Below, one piece after another: positions 42,646 to 52,057 of a DNA stretch of 64,000 nucleotides. The position numbers were made by a program, and so were the translations under genes. This DNA is from Ruminococcaceae bacterium KH2T8 (GTDB taxonomy: Bacteria; Bacillota; Clostridia; Saccharofermentanales; Saccharofermentanaceae). The notes beneath the pieces are model-generated. The model ran no database searches. It was not told the DNA's origin and was given only the letters and a program-made list of their open reading frames with translations. The stretch spans positions 620,001-684,000 of the forward strand of contig FOIY01000001.1 of NCBI GenBank assembly GCA_900111435.1, in the 5' to 3' direction. Positions within the stretch are counted from its first letter, which is position 1. Every line of letters begins with the position of its first letter.

Positions 42646-43635
42646 TCATCTGAAGAAAGCAAATACCACATCGGCGATATAGAGCACTACCATGAGCAGA
42701 CCCTGAAGCCTTGTGATCTTCTTGCTTACCAACATGAATATAAATACTAGTACCGATACGAGGATCAGTATCACCATGTCGCAAAGAGAAGCCAGATTAA
42801 CGGCTACCGGATTTACGAGAGATGATACTCCGAGGATCAGCAGAAGATTAAAGATATTGGATCCTACGACATTACCGACGGCGAGCTCAGTCTCACCCTT
42901 GCGTGCGGCAACGATCGAAGTTACGAGCTCTGGAAGTGACGTTCCGAGAGCTACTACCGTAAGTCCGATAAGCGTCTCGGTCATACCGGCGATCCTTGCG
43001 ATCGCCTTGGCGCTGTATACGACCGCCTGTCCGCCTGCGACTATGAGGATTATTCCGATGATTATGAGAAGAATACACTTCCTGAGGGTTCTTTTTGTTT
43101 CTTCAGATTCCTCATCCTTATTCTTGCCGGCAGTCTTTATAAGGACTGCGATATATCCGATAAAAGCGATCAGGAGCACAAGTCCGATGATACGTGATAC
43201 AAGACCGATATTGATACTGAAATCCGCATTCGCAAATACGTTGCTTCCTCCTGTAAATACAGAGAAACACGATGCAATAAGAAGAAGGATCGTGCATACG
43301 GCAGAAAACGGCATGTCTCTTCTTACTACCGATCTGTCAACGGGAAGCGGGCTTATCACGGCACATATTCCGGCCACGACGAGAAGGTTAAAGAGATTAG
43401 AACCTATGACGTTACTCAAGGCGATCTCATTGGACTTCTGGATAGCTGCTGATGTACTTACGGCCAGTTCCGGAGCACTGGTTCCGAGAGCGACTATGGT
43501 AAGACCGATGATAAGACTCGGCACCTTGAGATTCTTGGCAAGTGACGAACTGCCGTCTACAAAGATATCGGCGCCTTTTATGAGAGCGACAAAACCTGCC
43601 GCCAGGATGATCAGTAGTACAAATATGTTATTCAT
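42646..43635 (-). CDS. Ca2+/Na+ antiporter of the CaCA family
   Basis: 329 aa with ten TM helices and the two inverted alpha repeats: GLTIVALGTSAPELAVS with GSNLFNLL, and GLTVVALGTSLPELVTS with GSNIFNLL. These provide the ion-binding acids. YrbG type. It shares one base with the stop of the ATPase gene upstream. Confidence 0.94.
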   Translation of the reverse strand: MNNIFVLLIILAAGFVALIKGADIFVDGSSSLAKNLKVPSLIIGLTIVALGTSAPELAVSTSAAIQKSNEIALSNVIGSNLFNLLVVAGICAVISPLPVDRSVVRRDMPFSAVCTILLLIASCFSVFTGGSNVFANADFSINIGLVSRIIGLVLLIAFIGYIAVLIKTAGKNKDEESEETKRTLRKCILLIIIGIILIVAGGQAVVYSAKAIARIAGMTETLIGLTVVALGTSLPELVTSIVAARKGETELAVGNVVGSNIFNLLLILGVSSLVNPVAVNLASLCDMVILILVSVLVFIFMLVSKKITRLQGLLMVVLYIADVVFAFFR

Positions 43636-44318
43636 CAGTAGTTGTAATGTATCTTCCTTTCAAGTTCTATCACTTCAGGAGCGGTAAGAGACGCGAGCTG
43701 CTCAGGCGTAGCAACACCCTTCATGATCGTGGTCGCAAGAAGAGGGATCTCGGTAAGTCTGGCTGCTTCGGCGATGATCTTCTCTCCTTCTGCTACTTCC
43801 TCGAATGTCGTATGCTCGAGAAGATTAGTGTTATTGATATAGCCGTCGATCTTCATCCTTGCGGCTTCCTGAAGATCGGATGCCATCTGGGCGATACCCT
43901 GAACATCCGAAGTAAAAGGTCTTAATGTATTGATGACCATATATAATCCTGCATCGATCTTTTCAAGCCTGCTCTTTAATGAACCGAGTACATTGGCACC
44001 CATATCCTCGCCACCGATATCAAAGACACCGGAATAATCGGGATCGTCGAAGATAACATACATCTCGCCCGTAAGGACCGGAGCATCTACATTCGAGTTG
44101 GCATACGAAGGACAGATGACCCTTACGCCCTGCTTTTCGAGCTCGGACGCGGCATCGGCAGATCTGTAGAAAGGATTAACTATATCCAGATCCGCAAGGA
44201 GCACCTTGCCGTCCTTCTTCTCCTGCTTTATAAGTCTTGCGCAGTTGACGGATACTTCGGACTTGCCGCTTCCGTATGCGCCTATGATCACGTTAAGTCT
44301 TTTGTCGGTAAAGAGCAT
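43635..44318 (-). CDS. P-loop ATPase of unknown role (SIMIBI-like)
   Basis: 227 aa with Walker A GAYGSGKSE at residues 13-21, LLADLDIVNPFYRS (a Walker A'/switch-like aspartate loop) and VFDIGGEDMGANVLG. The order resembles CobQ/MinD/ParA-type ATPases. No partner is obvious; operon position between mutS2 and a Ca2+ antiporter gives no clear function. Confidence 0.78.
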   Translation of the reverse strand: MLFTDKRLNVIIGAYGSGKSEVSVNCARLIKQEKKDGKVLLADLDIVNPFYRSADAASELEKQGVRVICPSYANSNVDAPVLTGEMYVIFDDPDYSGVFDIGGEDMGANVLGSLKSRLEKIDAGLYMVINTLRPFTSDVQGIAQMASDLQEAARMKIDGYINNTNLLEHTTFEEVAEGEKIIAEAARLTEIPLLATTIMKGVATPEQLASLTAPEVIELERKIHYNY

Positions 44319-44340
44319 CTCTTTCCGTTCCTCCTGATCT

Positions 44341-46812
44341 TTAGTTGAGTGTAGCGATCGTTACGCCGTCATCACCTTCGCCTATGGTTCCGAGCCTGTG
44401 ACTCTTTACCCTGACGTCGCCACGAAGCATCGTATCGACCGCGCTCCTTAATGCACCCGTTCCCTTACCGTGTACGATCCTGATCTCACGGATACCCGCA
44501 AGCTGACAGTCGTCGATATAAGTATCGAGTGCGCTCTCCGCTTCCGCGACCGTCTTTCCGAGGAGCATGACTTCAGGCATCACTGTCTGGGACTTCTCCA
44601 TCCTCATCTTATTGGCAGAACTAGCCTTATAAGCAACGGGGCGGTCACGCCTTGTCTTACCTTTATCCTCGGCAGGCTTTTCCTTCTGAGCAGCCGTAGG
44701 CATACGAAGCTGCTCGAGTTCTACCGTATACGTCATTATGCCCGATGAGATCCTGACCTTCTTATTTCTTCCGTTGGGTGCCGCAGTGACCGTTCCCACG
44801 AAGTTTAAGTGAGGCACGAAATACTGCTCGCCTTCCTTTACGGACTTCGGTGCTTCGCCGGGAAGCGATACCGCTTCGAGCTTATCGTCCTCGTCATCGG
44901 ATCGTAAGTCACGGACACCTGCCCTGAGCCTTCTTCTGATCTTATCGAGTTCCTCGGCGGCATCCTCTTCGGAGGACTTCTTCGCACGCTTCTTTATACG
45001 GCGGATCTCTTCGTCGAGTTCCTCCTGCTTTTCCTCGAGAAGTGCCTTCTGCTCGGCACGCATATCATTAAGGATCTTGGTCTTGGAGGCCTTTAATGCC
45101 TTTCGCTCATTCTCGAGTTCTGCGACCTTGGATGAGAGTTCTTCGTTGAGCTTTAAGTTCTCTTCCTTAAGTCTTGCGGCTTCCTTGCTGTTCGCTTCTG
45201 CATCGGCCAGAAGTCGCTCGAAAGACATTTCCTCCTCGGAGAGCCTTGCCGTGGCATCTTCGATTATCCTCCTGGGAAGACCGAGCTTTCGCGAGATAAC
45301 GAAAGCATTACTTACGCCCGGCATACCGATCTTGAGCCTGTAGGTAGGCGATAAAGTATCGGTATCGAATTCGCACGCAGCATTCTGCACGCCCTCGGTA
45401 GTAATCGCATAAGCCTTGAGCTCCTTATAGTGAGTCGTAGCCATCGTGACACAACCCTTCTCAAACAGATCGTCAAGTACTGCGACTGCGAGCGCCGCAC
45501 CTTCTGCCGGGTCAGTTCCCGAACCGAGCTCATCTAAGAGAACGAGCGATCTGCCGCGGACGTTCTTCAGGATAAATACGATATTGGACATGTGAGCCGA
45601 GAAAGTCGAAAGGCTCTGCTCGATGCTCTGCTCGTCACCGATATCGGCAAGCACTCTGTCGAATACCGCGATCTCCGAACCCGTAGCTGCGGGGATCATG
45701 AGGCCTGCCATCGTCATGAGCGTTAAGAGTCCGCAAGTCTTTAAGGATACCGTCTTACCGCCGGTATTAGGACCCGTGATAACGAGCGTCCTGTAGTCGA
45801 TACCGTTGATGATATCCACGGGGACTACTCTCTCGGGATCGATAAGAGGATGCCTTGCCTTGATGAGCCTTATCTTGCCCTCGTCATTAAGAGCGGGCTT
45901 TACCGCATTCATCTTTATGGCGAGCTCGGCCTTGGACGAAGCAAGGTCGATACAGGCGATAAGGGAGATATCCGACTTCAGCTCTCCCCTCGAGCGCTTT
46001 ACCATATCGGTAAGATCTTCGAGAATACGCTCGATCTCGGCTTTCTCCATCGATACGAGCTCTCTTATCTTGTTATTCGCTTCAACTACGGCCATGGGCT
46101 CGACAAATACAGTCTGGCCCGTGGAGGATGTGTCGTGAACGATACCCGGGAGCTTTCCCTTATGTTCCGCCTTTACCGGTACACAATAGCGCTCGCCTCG
46201 CATCGTGATGATGGCTTCCTGCAGGATCTCTTCATTGTTCCTGATGACCCTGTCGAGGAGTACTCTGATGCTCTGAGCAAGATCCTTCTTCTCTCTTCTG
46301 ATCGAATAGAGAGTGTCACTCGCGCGGTCATTCATCTCGTCTTCGCTTACGATCGCAAAGCTTATCTCCTTCTCGAGCTTCTCGACCGCATCGAGGGCAT
46401 TGATCGACGCAAAGAGATTAGTCTCATACATATCGGCATGTTCGCCCGAGACGATCTTCTTTAACGCCGCGACTCCGCGAAGGAATATCGCAACATCAAG
46501 AAGCGAGCGCATAGTCAATACTCCGCCCGCCTTCGTATAAGACAGCACATCCGTGATATCGGGCAAAGACCCGAGCGGCAGAGGGCCGTACTTATTTATG
46601 TATGTGAATGCTTCCTCCGTATCGGATAAGGATTCCGTTACCACCGAATGATCGGTAGTCGGAACAAGAGCTTCGGCGAGGCCCCTGCCATAGGGAGTCC
46701 TCGCCAAGCCTGTAAGTTCATTTATGACTTTGTCGAATTCAAGGACACTTAATACCCTGCCCCTGATCTTCTTTCGTTCTGCTTCTTCTTCGAAAGTAGT
46801 GTATCTATACAT
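44341..46812 (-). CDS. mutS2: MutS2 endonuclease / ribosome-collision factor
   Basis: 823 aa. MutS-like ATPase with Walker A GPNTGGKTVSLKT, LLDELGSGTDPAEGAAL and MATTHYKELK, a long charged coiled coil (about 515-625) and a C-terminal Smr domain (about 745-823, HGKGTGALR). MutS2 splits collided ribosomes in B. subtilis and suppresses recombination. The Smr first motif reads VMLLG rather than the usual LDLxG. CGGAG precedes the ATG; 10 bases after pfkA. Confidence 0.95.
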   Translation of the reverse strand: MYRYTTFEEEAERKKIRGRVLSVLEFDKVINELTGLARTPYGRGLAEALVPTTDHSVVTESLSDTEEAFTYINKYGPLPLGSLPDITDVLSYTKAGGVLTMRSLLDVAIFLRGVAALKKIVSGEHADMYETNLFASINALDAVEKLEKEISFAIVSEDEMNDRASDTLYSIRREKKDLAQSIRVLLDRVIRNNEEILQEAIITMRGERYCVPVKAEHKGKLPGIVHDTSSTGQTVFVEPMAVVEANNKIRELVSMEKAEIERILEDLTDMVKRSRGELKSDISLIACIDLASSKAELAIKMNAVKPALNDEGKIRLIKARHPLIDPERVVPVDIINGIDYRTLVITGPNTGGKTVSLKTCGLLTLMTMAGLMIPAATGSEIAVFDRVLADIGDEQSIEQSLSTFSAHMSNIVFILKNVRGRSLVLLDELGSGTDPAEGAALAVAVLDDLFEKGCVTMATTHYKELKAYAITTEGVQNAACEFDTDTLSPTYRLKIGMPGVSNAFVISRKLGLPRRIIEDATARLSEEEMSFERLLADAEANSKEAARLKEENLKLNEELSSKVAELENERKALKASKTKILNDMRAEQKALLEEKQEELDEEIRRIKKRAKKSSEEDAAEELDKIRRRLRAGVRDLRSDDEDDKLEAVSLPGEAPKSVKEGEQYFVPHLNFVGTVTAAPNGRNKKVRISSGIMTYTVELEQLRMPTAAQKEKPAEDKGKTRRDRPVAYKASSANKMRMEKSQTVMPEVMLLGKTVAEAESALDTYIDDCQLAGIREIRIVHGKGTGALRSAVDTMLRGDVRVKSHRLGTIGEGDDGVTIATLN

Positions 46813-46822
46813 TTATCTCCGT

Positions 46823-47878
46823 TTATGAGAGACGTTTAGCATTATCGATATCGCTCTGCGGGATCGTCTTAGTGGTCGCAAGACCTTCCTCTATATCGAC
46901 ATCGGTGATAACGCCGTTCTTCTCTACTATAATCCTGTTGAATTTCTTGTTGAGCAGGCAGTCGATGGCGTGTACACCCATAAGGCTTGCCGTTGTTCTG
47001 TCACGGAGCGTGGGAGAACCGCCTCTCTGCAGGTGACCGAGGATCGTAGGACGAGACTCGATGCCTGTCTGCTCTTCTATCTTTGCCGCGATATCGGTTG
47101 CCGTGCCGCAGCCCTCTGCTACGATAACGATGTAGTGCTTCTTACCCTTGTTACGACCGTCAAGGATCACTCTTACAACGTCCTTATTGAAGTCGAAAGG
47201 AACCTCGGGGATGAGGATTACTTCGGCACCCGTAGCGATACCTACGTTAAGGGCGATGTAGCCTGCTCTTCTTCCCATTACCTCGATAACGCTACAGCGC
47301 TCGTGGGAAGATGCCGTATCACGAAGCTTATCGATGCAGTCCATAGCCGTATTCATGGCCGTGTCATAACCGATGGTATAGTCCGTACATCCGATATCGT
47401 TATCGATCGTACCGGGGATACCGATCACGGGGATGCCGATTCTTGCAAGAGCTCTCGCACCCTTGAAGGATCCGTCACCGCCGCTGACGATGAGAGCATC
47501 GAGTCCGTAGACCTCCATCATGCGTGCGCCCTTAAGTACACCCTCGTCAGTCTGGAATGTCTTGGATCTTGCAGTCATGAGGAATGTTCCGCCTCTCTGC
47601 AATGTCTCGGATACATCTCTCATTCCGATGGGAGAGATCTCACCCTTCCAGAGTCCGTGATATCCTCTTGTGATACCGTAGACCTCAAGTCCCGAATTTG
47701 TACCGGCTCTGACTACCGATCTGATGGTAGCATTCATTCCGGGAGCATCACCGCCGCTCGTAAGGATACCGATCCTCTTTACGGGCTCGACCTCGTTAAG
47801 ATCGATATTATCGTAATTAGCAGCCTTGAGTGTGCTTATATCGGGAAGATTATTCTCATCATACAGAAGTCTGGACAT
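46823..47878 (-). CDS. pfkA: ATP-dependent 6-phosphofructokinase
   Basis: Phosphorylates fructose-6-phosphate, the committed step of glycolysis. 351 aa with ILTSGGDAPGMNATIR, SGGDGSFKGA (GGDGS indicates the ATP form), PGTIDNDI, VMGRRAGYIAL and LGHLQRGGSP. An extra N-terminal stretch of about 32 residues precedes the usual start. GAGGAG lies ahead of the ATG. Heads a seven-gene operon. Confidence 0.95.
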   Translation of the reverse strand: MSRLLYDENNLPDISTLKAANYDNIDLNEVEPVKRIGILTSGGDAPGMNATIRSVVRAGTNSGLEVYGITRGYHGLWKGEISPIGMRDVSETLQRGGTFLMTARSKTFQTDEGVLKGARMMEVYGLDALIVSGGDGSFKGARALARIGIPVIGIPGTIDNDIGCTDYTIGYDTAMNTAMDCIDKLRDTASSHERCSVIEVMGRRAGYIALNVGIATGAEVILIPEVPFDFNKDVVRVILDGRNKGKKHYIVIVAEGCGTATDIAAKIEEQTGIESRPTILGHLQRGGSPTLRDRTTASLMGVHAIDCLLNKKFNRIIVEKNGVITDVDIEEGLATTKTIPQSDIDNAKRLS

Positions 47879-47926
47879 AGTGATTCTCCTCTTCGTGCGG
47901 GGGTTGCCCCTTTCTTATCGCTCACA

Positions 47927-47932
47927 ATTATA
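47927..47932 (-). promoter_or_regulatory. -10 box of the pfkA operon
   Basis: TATAAT on the minus strand, with no clear -35 at 17 bp. A leader of about 45 bases containing GGGG-CAA-CCCC precedes the GAGGAG ribosome site. Confidence 0.5.
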
Positions 47933-47991
47933 CACCAAGATAAGTTGCCGTATGTTAAATAATTAGCGCAAAGTTTATGATTTACCACTAA

Positions 47992-48020
47992 TAAACCCGC
48001 ATGTACGCGCGTAAAGCGGG
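47992..48020 (-). terminator. Weak terminator after the HD-GYP gene
   Basis: CCCGC / GCGGG stem enclosing a palindromic TACGCGCGTA, followed on the minus strand by TTTATT. It lies 10 bases past the HD-GYP stop. Confidence 0.55.
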
Positions 48021-48030
48021 CATCAGAAAA

Positions 48031-49737
48031 TCATTTGATCTTGTTGCGATAATATTCCTCGAGCTTCGGCCTTGCCGCGCAGTAGCATTCCTTAAGGCCC
48101 GGGTCGAACTGCGATCCCATGCCCTCCATTATGATCTCGTCTGCCTTATCAAAAGGCATGCTCTCCTTATAGACGCGCTTACTTACGAGTGCATCATAAA
48201 CGTCTGCTATCGCCATTATCCTGGCCTCGAGCGGGATCTGCTCACCCGCGAGCTTCTCGGGATACCCGGAGCCGTCCCATCGCTCGTGATGGTAATGGGC
48301 GACATTGACCGCTATACGATGGAATTCGTCATCGTCGGTATCCTTAAGGATCTGATCGACGATCCTCGCACCTTCCGCCGCGTGCTTCTTCATCTGCTCG
48401 AACTCCTCGGGAGTGAACCTGCCCGGCTTTCGAAGGATGGCATCATCTACGGCGATCTTACCTAAGTCATGCATAGGCGCGGCCTTTACTACCTTTTCGC
48501 AGAACGAATCGGAAAGAGTATGTTGATGGTGATCGCAGTGACGCATCTCATCTACGAGGATCCTTACGCCTTCGCTCGTTCTGTTGATATGACCTCCCGT
48601 CGAGTTGTCGCGACTTTCAACCATCGACGCCATGCTGACGATCAGCTTGTCGTGCATACTTACGATCTTCTCGGTCTTTTCCCTGACCTGCCTTTCGAGA
48701 GTACTGTTGAACTTATCGAGGAGCGCGATATATTCCATATCGCCCGTATCGTCCGTGACATAGAACTGGTACCCTCTCCTTCTCCTGCCGTCATAGAGGT
48801 AACTGATATCTATCTGGTATACGCGCTTGCCGTCGGGACTGTCGTAGTGGAAACAGTTACGGGAATCGTTATTCTTATAAAGGCTGAGCCACTTATAGAC
48901 ATTATTCTTGAGCTCGGGAACATCCTTGACGGGCTTATCAACACAAAGGTCATTTAGTACCGGCAGGAACTTTCGTGCCGTCTCGTTACTTCCCAGATAC
49001 CTGAACTTAAAGTCGAAAGATACAAATCCCGTCTCGCCACGCTCCAGGATCGAATCAACACCCGAATCCTCAATATCGTAAAGAGTAACGTTGTAGGCGA
49101 TCAGTATATAGAAGAACTGGTCGAGAACATAGGCCGCAGGCATGAGCTCCAACGTATCCGCTACGGACCTGCCGACAAAGAACGCAATGATCGAAGCCGA
49201 AAGAGGAAAAAGCACCATCAGGAGGATCTTACGGGATACTTCCGTCTTCTTCCTGCTGCCGTAGATCAGGACAAACAGGCACACGGCAAAATACGCAATG
49301 AGCATGATGTAGTAGATCGTATGCATGAAGCCGTATTCTTTGTCCGTCACGATCGAAATGCCGTTACGGGTCGTAAGAGCAGCAGTCTTATAGAACAGCT
49401 TAGACTTACCGATCGTAAGCGTAGAAGAATACACAAGAAGAGTGATCGTTACGAGGAGAAGTCTCACGCTGCGCTTTACTTTCATGTGGCACAGATTGAA
49501 AGCCGCCAGGACGATGAAGAGCACCGAGAATGATGCCACGAGATAGATAAGCTTAACTCCGACGAGCGCCGCTTCGAGATCAGCTGCGCGTGCAACGATG
49601 ACATATGCCAGATTACCGATCGGAAGGAGCAGAAAACTCAACGTGATATGAACATCGAAATGCTTATGCCAAATAAAGACATAGACACCCGACAGCAGTA
49701 TCGACAATATGAGCATTATCTCGTAATAGACCAACAT
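48031..49737 (-). CDS. 7TM-PAS-HD-GYP c-di-GMP phosphodiesterase
   Basis: 568 aa. Seven or so TM helices occupy 1-225 (histidine-kinase-type 7TM sensor), then a PAS-like region (about 235-335), and an HD-GYP domain (about 375-560) with MHDLGKIAV and HHERWDGSGYP. Hydrolyses c-di-GMP to pGpG/GMP. CGGAGA precedes the ATG. It follows the EAL gene by 13 bases, so the two form an operon. Confidence 0.9.
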   Translation of the reverse strand: MLVYYEIMLILSILLSGVYVFIWHKHFDVHITLSFLLLPIGNLAYVIVARAADLEAALVGVKLIYLVASFSVLFIVLAAFNLCHMKVKRSVRLLLVTITLLVYSSTLTIGKSKLFYKTAALTTRNGISIVTDKEYGFMHTIYYIMLIAYFAVCLFVLIYGSRKKTEVSRKILLMVLFPLSASIIAFFVGRSVADTLELMPAAYVLDQFFYILIAYNVTLYDIEDSGVDSILERGETGFVSFDFKFRYLGSNETARKFLPVLNDLCVDKPVKDVPELKNNVYKWLSLYKNNDSRNCFHYDSPDGKRVYQIDISYLYDGRRRRGYQFYVTDDTGDMEYIALLDKFNSTLERQVREKTEKIVSMHDKLIVSMASMVESRDNSTGGHINRTSEGVRILVDEMRHCDHHQHTLSDSFCEKVVKAAPMHDLGKIAVDDAILRKPGRFTPEEFEQMKKHAAEGARIVDQILKDTDDDEFHRIAVNVAHYHHERWDGSGYPEKLAGEQIPLEARIMAIADVYDALVSKRVYKESMPFDKADEIIMEGMGSQFDPGLKECYCAARPKLEEYYRNKIK

Positions 49738-49750
49738 AAGCGCTCTCCGT

Positions 49751-51817
49751 TCAGATCCTCATCTCATACTCTTCCTTGGGCATCGGCTTTGCATAGTAGT
49801 AGCCCTGGATCATGTCGCAGCCCTCCGATGCGAGGAAATCTACCTGACCCTTCTCCTCGACACCTTCTGCTACCGTCTTCATATCAAGACACTTGGCGAG
49901 TTTGATCGCCTCAGATACGACTTTCTTTGACCTCTCGTCATCTTCACTGCCCCTGAAGAATCCCGCATCGAGCTTCAGGATATCAAGCGGCATATCCTTC
50001 AACGAATTAAGTGACGAATAACCCGATCCGAAGTCATCCATCGAGACTGCGAATCCGTATGACTTAAGATCTCCTATCGTCTTGAGCATCGCCTTCTGAT
50101 CATCAAAGAAAGCACTCTCGGTAAGCTCTATCTCGATAAGTTCGTGAGGAGCTCCCTCCTCATCAACGATAGCCCTGATCTGGTCTGCCAGGTCATCCTC
50201 GATAAAGTGCGCCCTGGATACATTGACCGAAACGGGAACACACTTTCTGCCCTCGTCGAGCCAGCGCTTCTGATCCCTTGCGACGTGTCTCAACATATAG
50301 TGATCTATCTCGGTTATGAATCCGTTATTTTCAAATATCGGAATGAACTTCCCGGGAGGCACGAGACCCATATCTTCGGTCTGCCATCTTACGAGCGCTT
50401 CGGCACCCCTGATCTCGTCGTTTCTGGGGTCATATTTCGGCTGGTAATAAACGAGGAATTCCTCATTCTCAAGAGCAGGTCTTTGCCTCTCCTGAACATA
50501 GTCGGCCCACTTTTCCTGATCAACGAGCTTATCGTCGAAGAATGCGATACCCGATTCGTCGCTCCCCGAGATCGAGGCTCCGGCGGCACTTGCATTGTTA
50601 TAGAGCTGATCGATATCGGCAGTGAGCTTGCCGTACTTTCCTCTTACCAGTATGCTCTCGGGCTTTATGACATAGACACCCGCCCTGAATGCGAGCTTAT
50701 GGTTCGACGATATCTTTTCAAGAGACGAGATAAGCGCCTGAAGCCTGGATCTTGCATCCTCTTCATCCTTGACTTCAAGGAGCATGGGGAATCCGTTTGA
50801 GGAACTGTGCGCACAAAGTTCCTTCCTGCTTATCGACTTTCGAATCTGAGAGTCGACCTCACGCAGGATATCATTTCCTTCCCTTACCGAATGGCAAAGG
50901 ACGAAATTCCTGTACTTGATAAATACCAGCTCCACGACCGCGAAAGTCTTCGTTCTGTTGCTGAAATTCTCAAGGATCGCCTTGCTCTTTATCGCGAACC
51001 AGAACCAGTTGCGGTTAGTCGTGATATTGTCTCTGAACATGAGCTTTTTGAGCTTTCGGGAAGCAGAGAAGTTACCGATGATATTGCTGATCAAGATGAT
51101 AAAGAGAAGCAGTGCGATCGCGAGCGAAAATGCGACCGCCAGGAATATGCTCGAGAAATCCTTATAGTTCATCGTCGCAGAGCAGCTGATGATCAGGATC
51201 TCTCCCGTGTCTCCGATATCCGTTCCGGTCCAGAACGGTATATTGATGGAATTCTTCTTCAAAAAGAGATCATCAAATGCATTTTTCGAACGTAAGAGCC
51301 TGAAGATATCAAGATTAAGGTCACCTTCCGCTATGTACAGGAACTCATTACCCTTATCGAGAAAGATGTATCCTTCACTGTAAAACGGATCATTTATCAC
51401 TACGCTGTCTTCGGGATACTCGTCATCCTCGAAAGCGACCATTACCGATCCTCCCAGAGGATTTGTCTTGAGATTTATCGTCCCTGCAGATTCGGAATAA
51501 CCTACACAGGTGATATCGCCACTCGAAGTGATGATATTACCGTCCGCATCCGTGATGCAGTAAGATCGTCCCTGCCTAGAGAGCTTTTGGAGTATATCCT
51601 CTTTGGAATCATCCGAAGCATTGGCATAAAGATCTGCCCAGTATACGGTATTGTCCTTCTCGGATTCAGTCCTTACGGAGATTGCATACCGCCCGAAAAG
51701 AAGGACGATATACCAGATGACTCCGATCGCCATCAGGAACAAAAGCGTATACGTAATTATCGGCCCAACGACATGTATCTTCGGGAGCTTATATTTGTTC
51801 TCTTCCTTGTTCTTCAT
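49751..51817 (-). CDS. Membrane sensor with degenerate GGDEF and EAL domains
   Basis: 688 aa. Two TM helices (about 15-37 and 229-255) bracket an outer sensor domain. The GGDEF-like domain (about 290-420) reads SSNGF in place of GGDEF. The EAL domain (from about 445) keeps GAEALVRWQ, LIEIELTES, SMDDFGSGYSS, LKLDAGFF and VAEGVEE, so is probably an active c-di-GMP phosphodiesterase. The start is uncertain: ATG 51817 has AGGG close by, and in-frame ATGs lie at 51856, 51889 and 51934; none has an ideal SD. Confidence 0.88.
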   Translation of the reverse strand: MKNKEENKYKLPKIHVVGPIITYTLLFLMAIGVIWYIVLLFGRYAISVRTESEKDNTVYWADLYANASDDSKEDILQKLSRQGRSYCITDADGNIITSSGDITCVGYSESAGTINLKTNPLGGSVMVAFEDDEYPEDSVVINDPFYSEGYIFLDKGNEFLYIAEGDLNLDIFRLLRSKNAFDDLFLKKNSINIPFWTGTDIGDTGEILIISCSATMNYKDFSSIFLAVAFSLAIALLLFIILISNIIGNFSASRKLKKLMFRDNITTNRNWFWFAIKSKAILENFSNRTKTFAVVELVFIKYRNFVLCHSVREGNDILREVDSQIRKSISRKELCAHSSSNGFPMLLEVKDEEDARSRLQALISSLEKISSNHKLAFRAGVYVIKPESILVRGKYGKLTADIDQLYNNASAAGASISGSDESGIAFFDDKLVDQEKWADYVQERQRPALENEEFLVYYQPKYDPRNDEIRGAEALVRWQTEDMGLVPPGKFIPIFENNGFITEIDHYMLRHVARDQKRWLDEGRKCVPVSVNVSRAHFIEDDLADQIRAIVDEEGAPHELIEIELTESAFFDDQKAMLKTIGDLKSYGFAVSMDDFGSGYSSLNSLKDMPLDILKLDAGFFRGSEDDERSKKVVSEAIKLAKCLDMKTVAEGVEEKGQVDFLASEGCDMIQGYYYAKPMPKEEYEMRI

Positions 51818-51830
51818 AACCCTATCAATC

Positions 51831-51858
51831 GGATGTCCGTAACTTCCAAAGGACATCC
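51831..51858 (-). promoter_or_regulatory. Leader hairpin ahead of the EAL gene
   Basis: A perfect 8-bp inverted repeat GGATGTCC / GGACATCC with a 12-base loop ends 13 bases before ATG 51817. It contains one alternative ATG (51856). Could be an operator or an RNA control hairpin. Confidence 0.4.
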
Positions 51859-51994
51859 CTGACCCATAACTGACTATATGATAATCCATGGCTAACTCGT
51901 TAACAATGCGGACGAGGCGTCCAAAAGTAAACATCTTATGACATTTTTCTTATATTTTCGAATGAATATTTAAGGCAAGACCTCTATTTTCTGT

Positions 51995-52026
51995 TATACT
52001 CTTATGGGCGCGTATGTTCGCGCGCC
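51995..52026 (+). promoter_or_regulatory. -10 and leader hairpin of the acyl-CoA ligase gene
   Basis: TATACT (51995-52000) with a poor -35, followed from the predicted start by GGCGCG-N8-CGCGCC (52007-52026), a GC-rich hairpin at the very 5' end of the mRNA that would stabilise it. The interval 51859-51994 shows no gene. Confidence 0.5.
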
Positions 52027-52057
52027 TATATATAAGTGCAATACGAGGAGTTACAAA

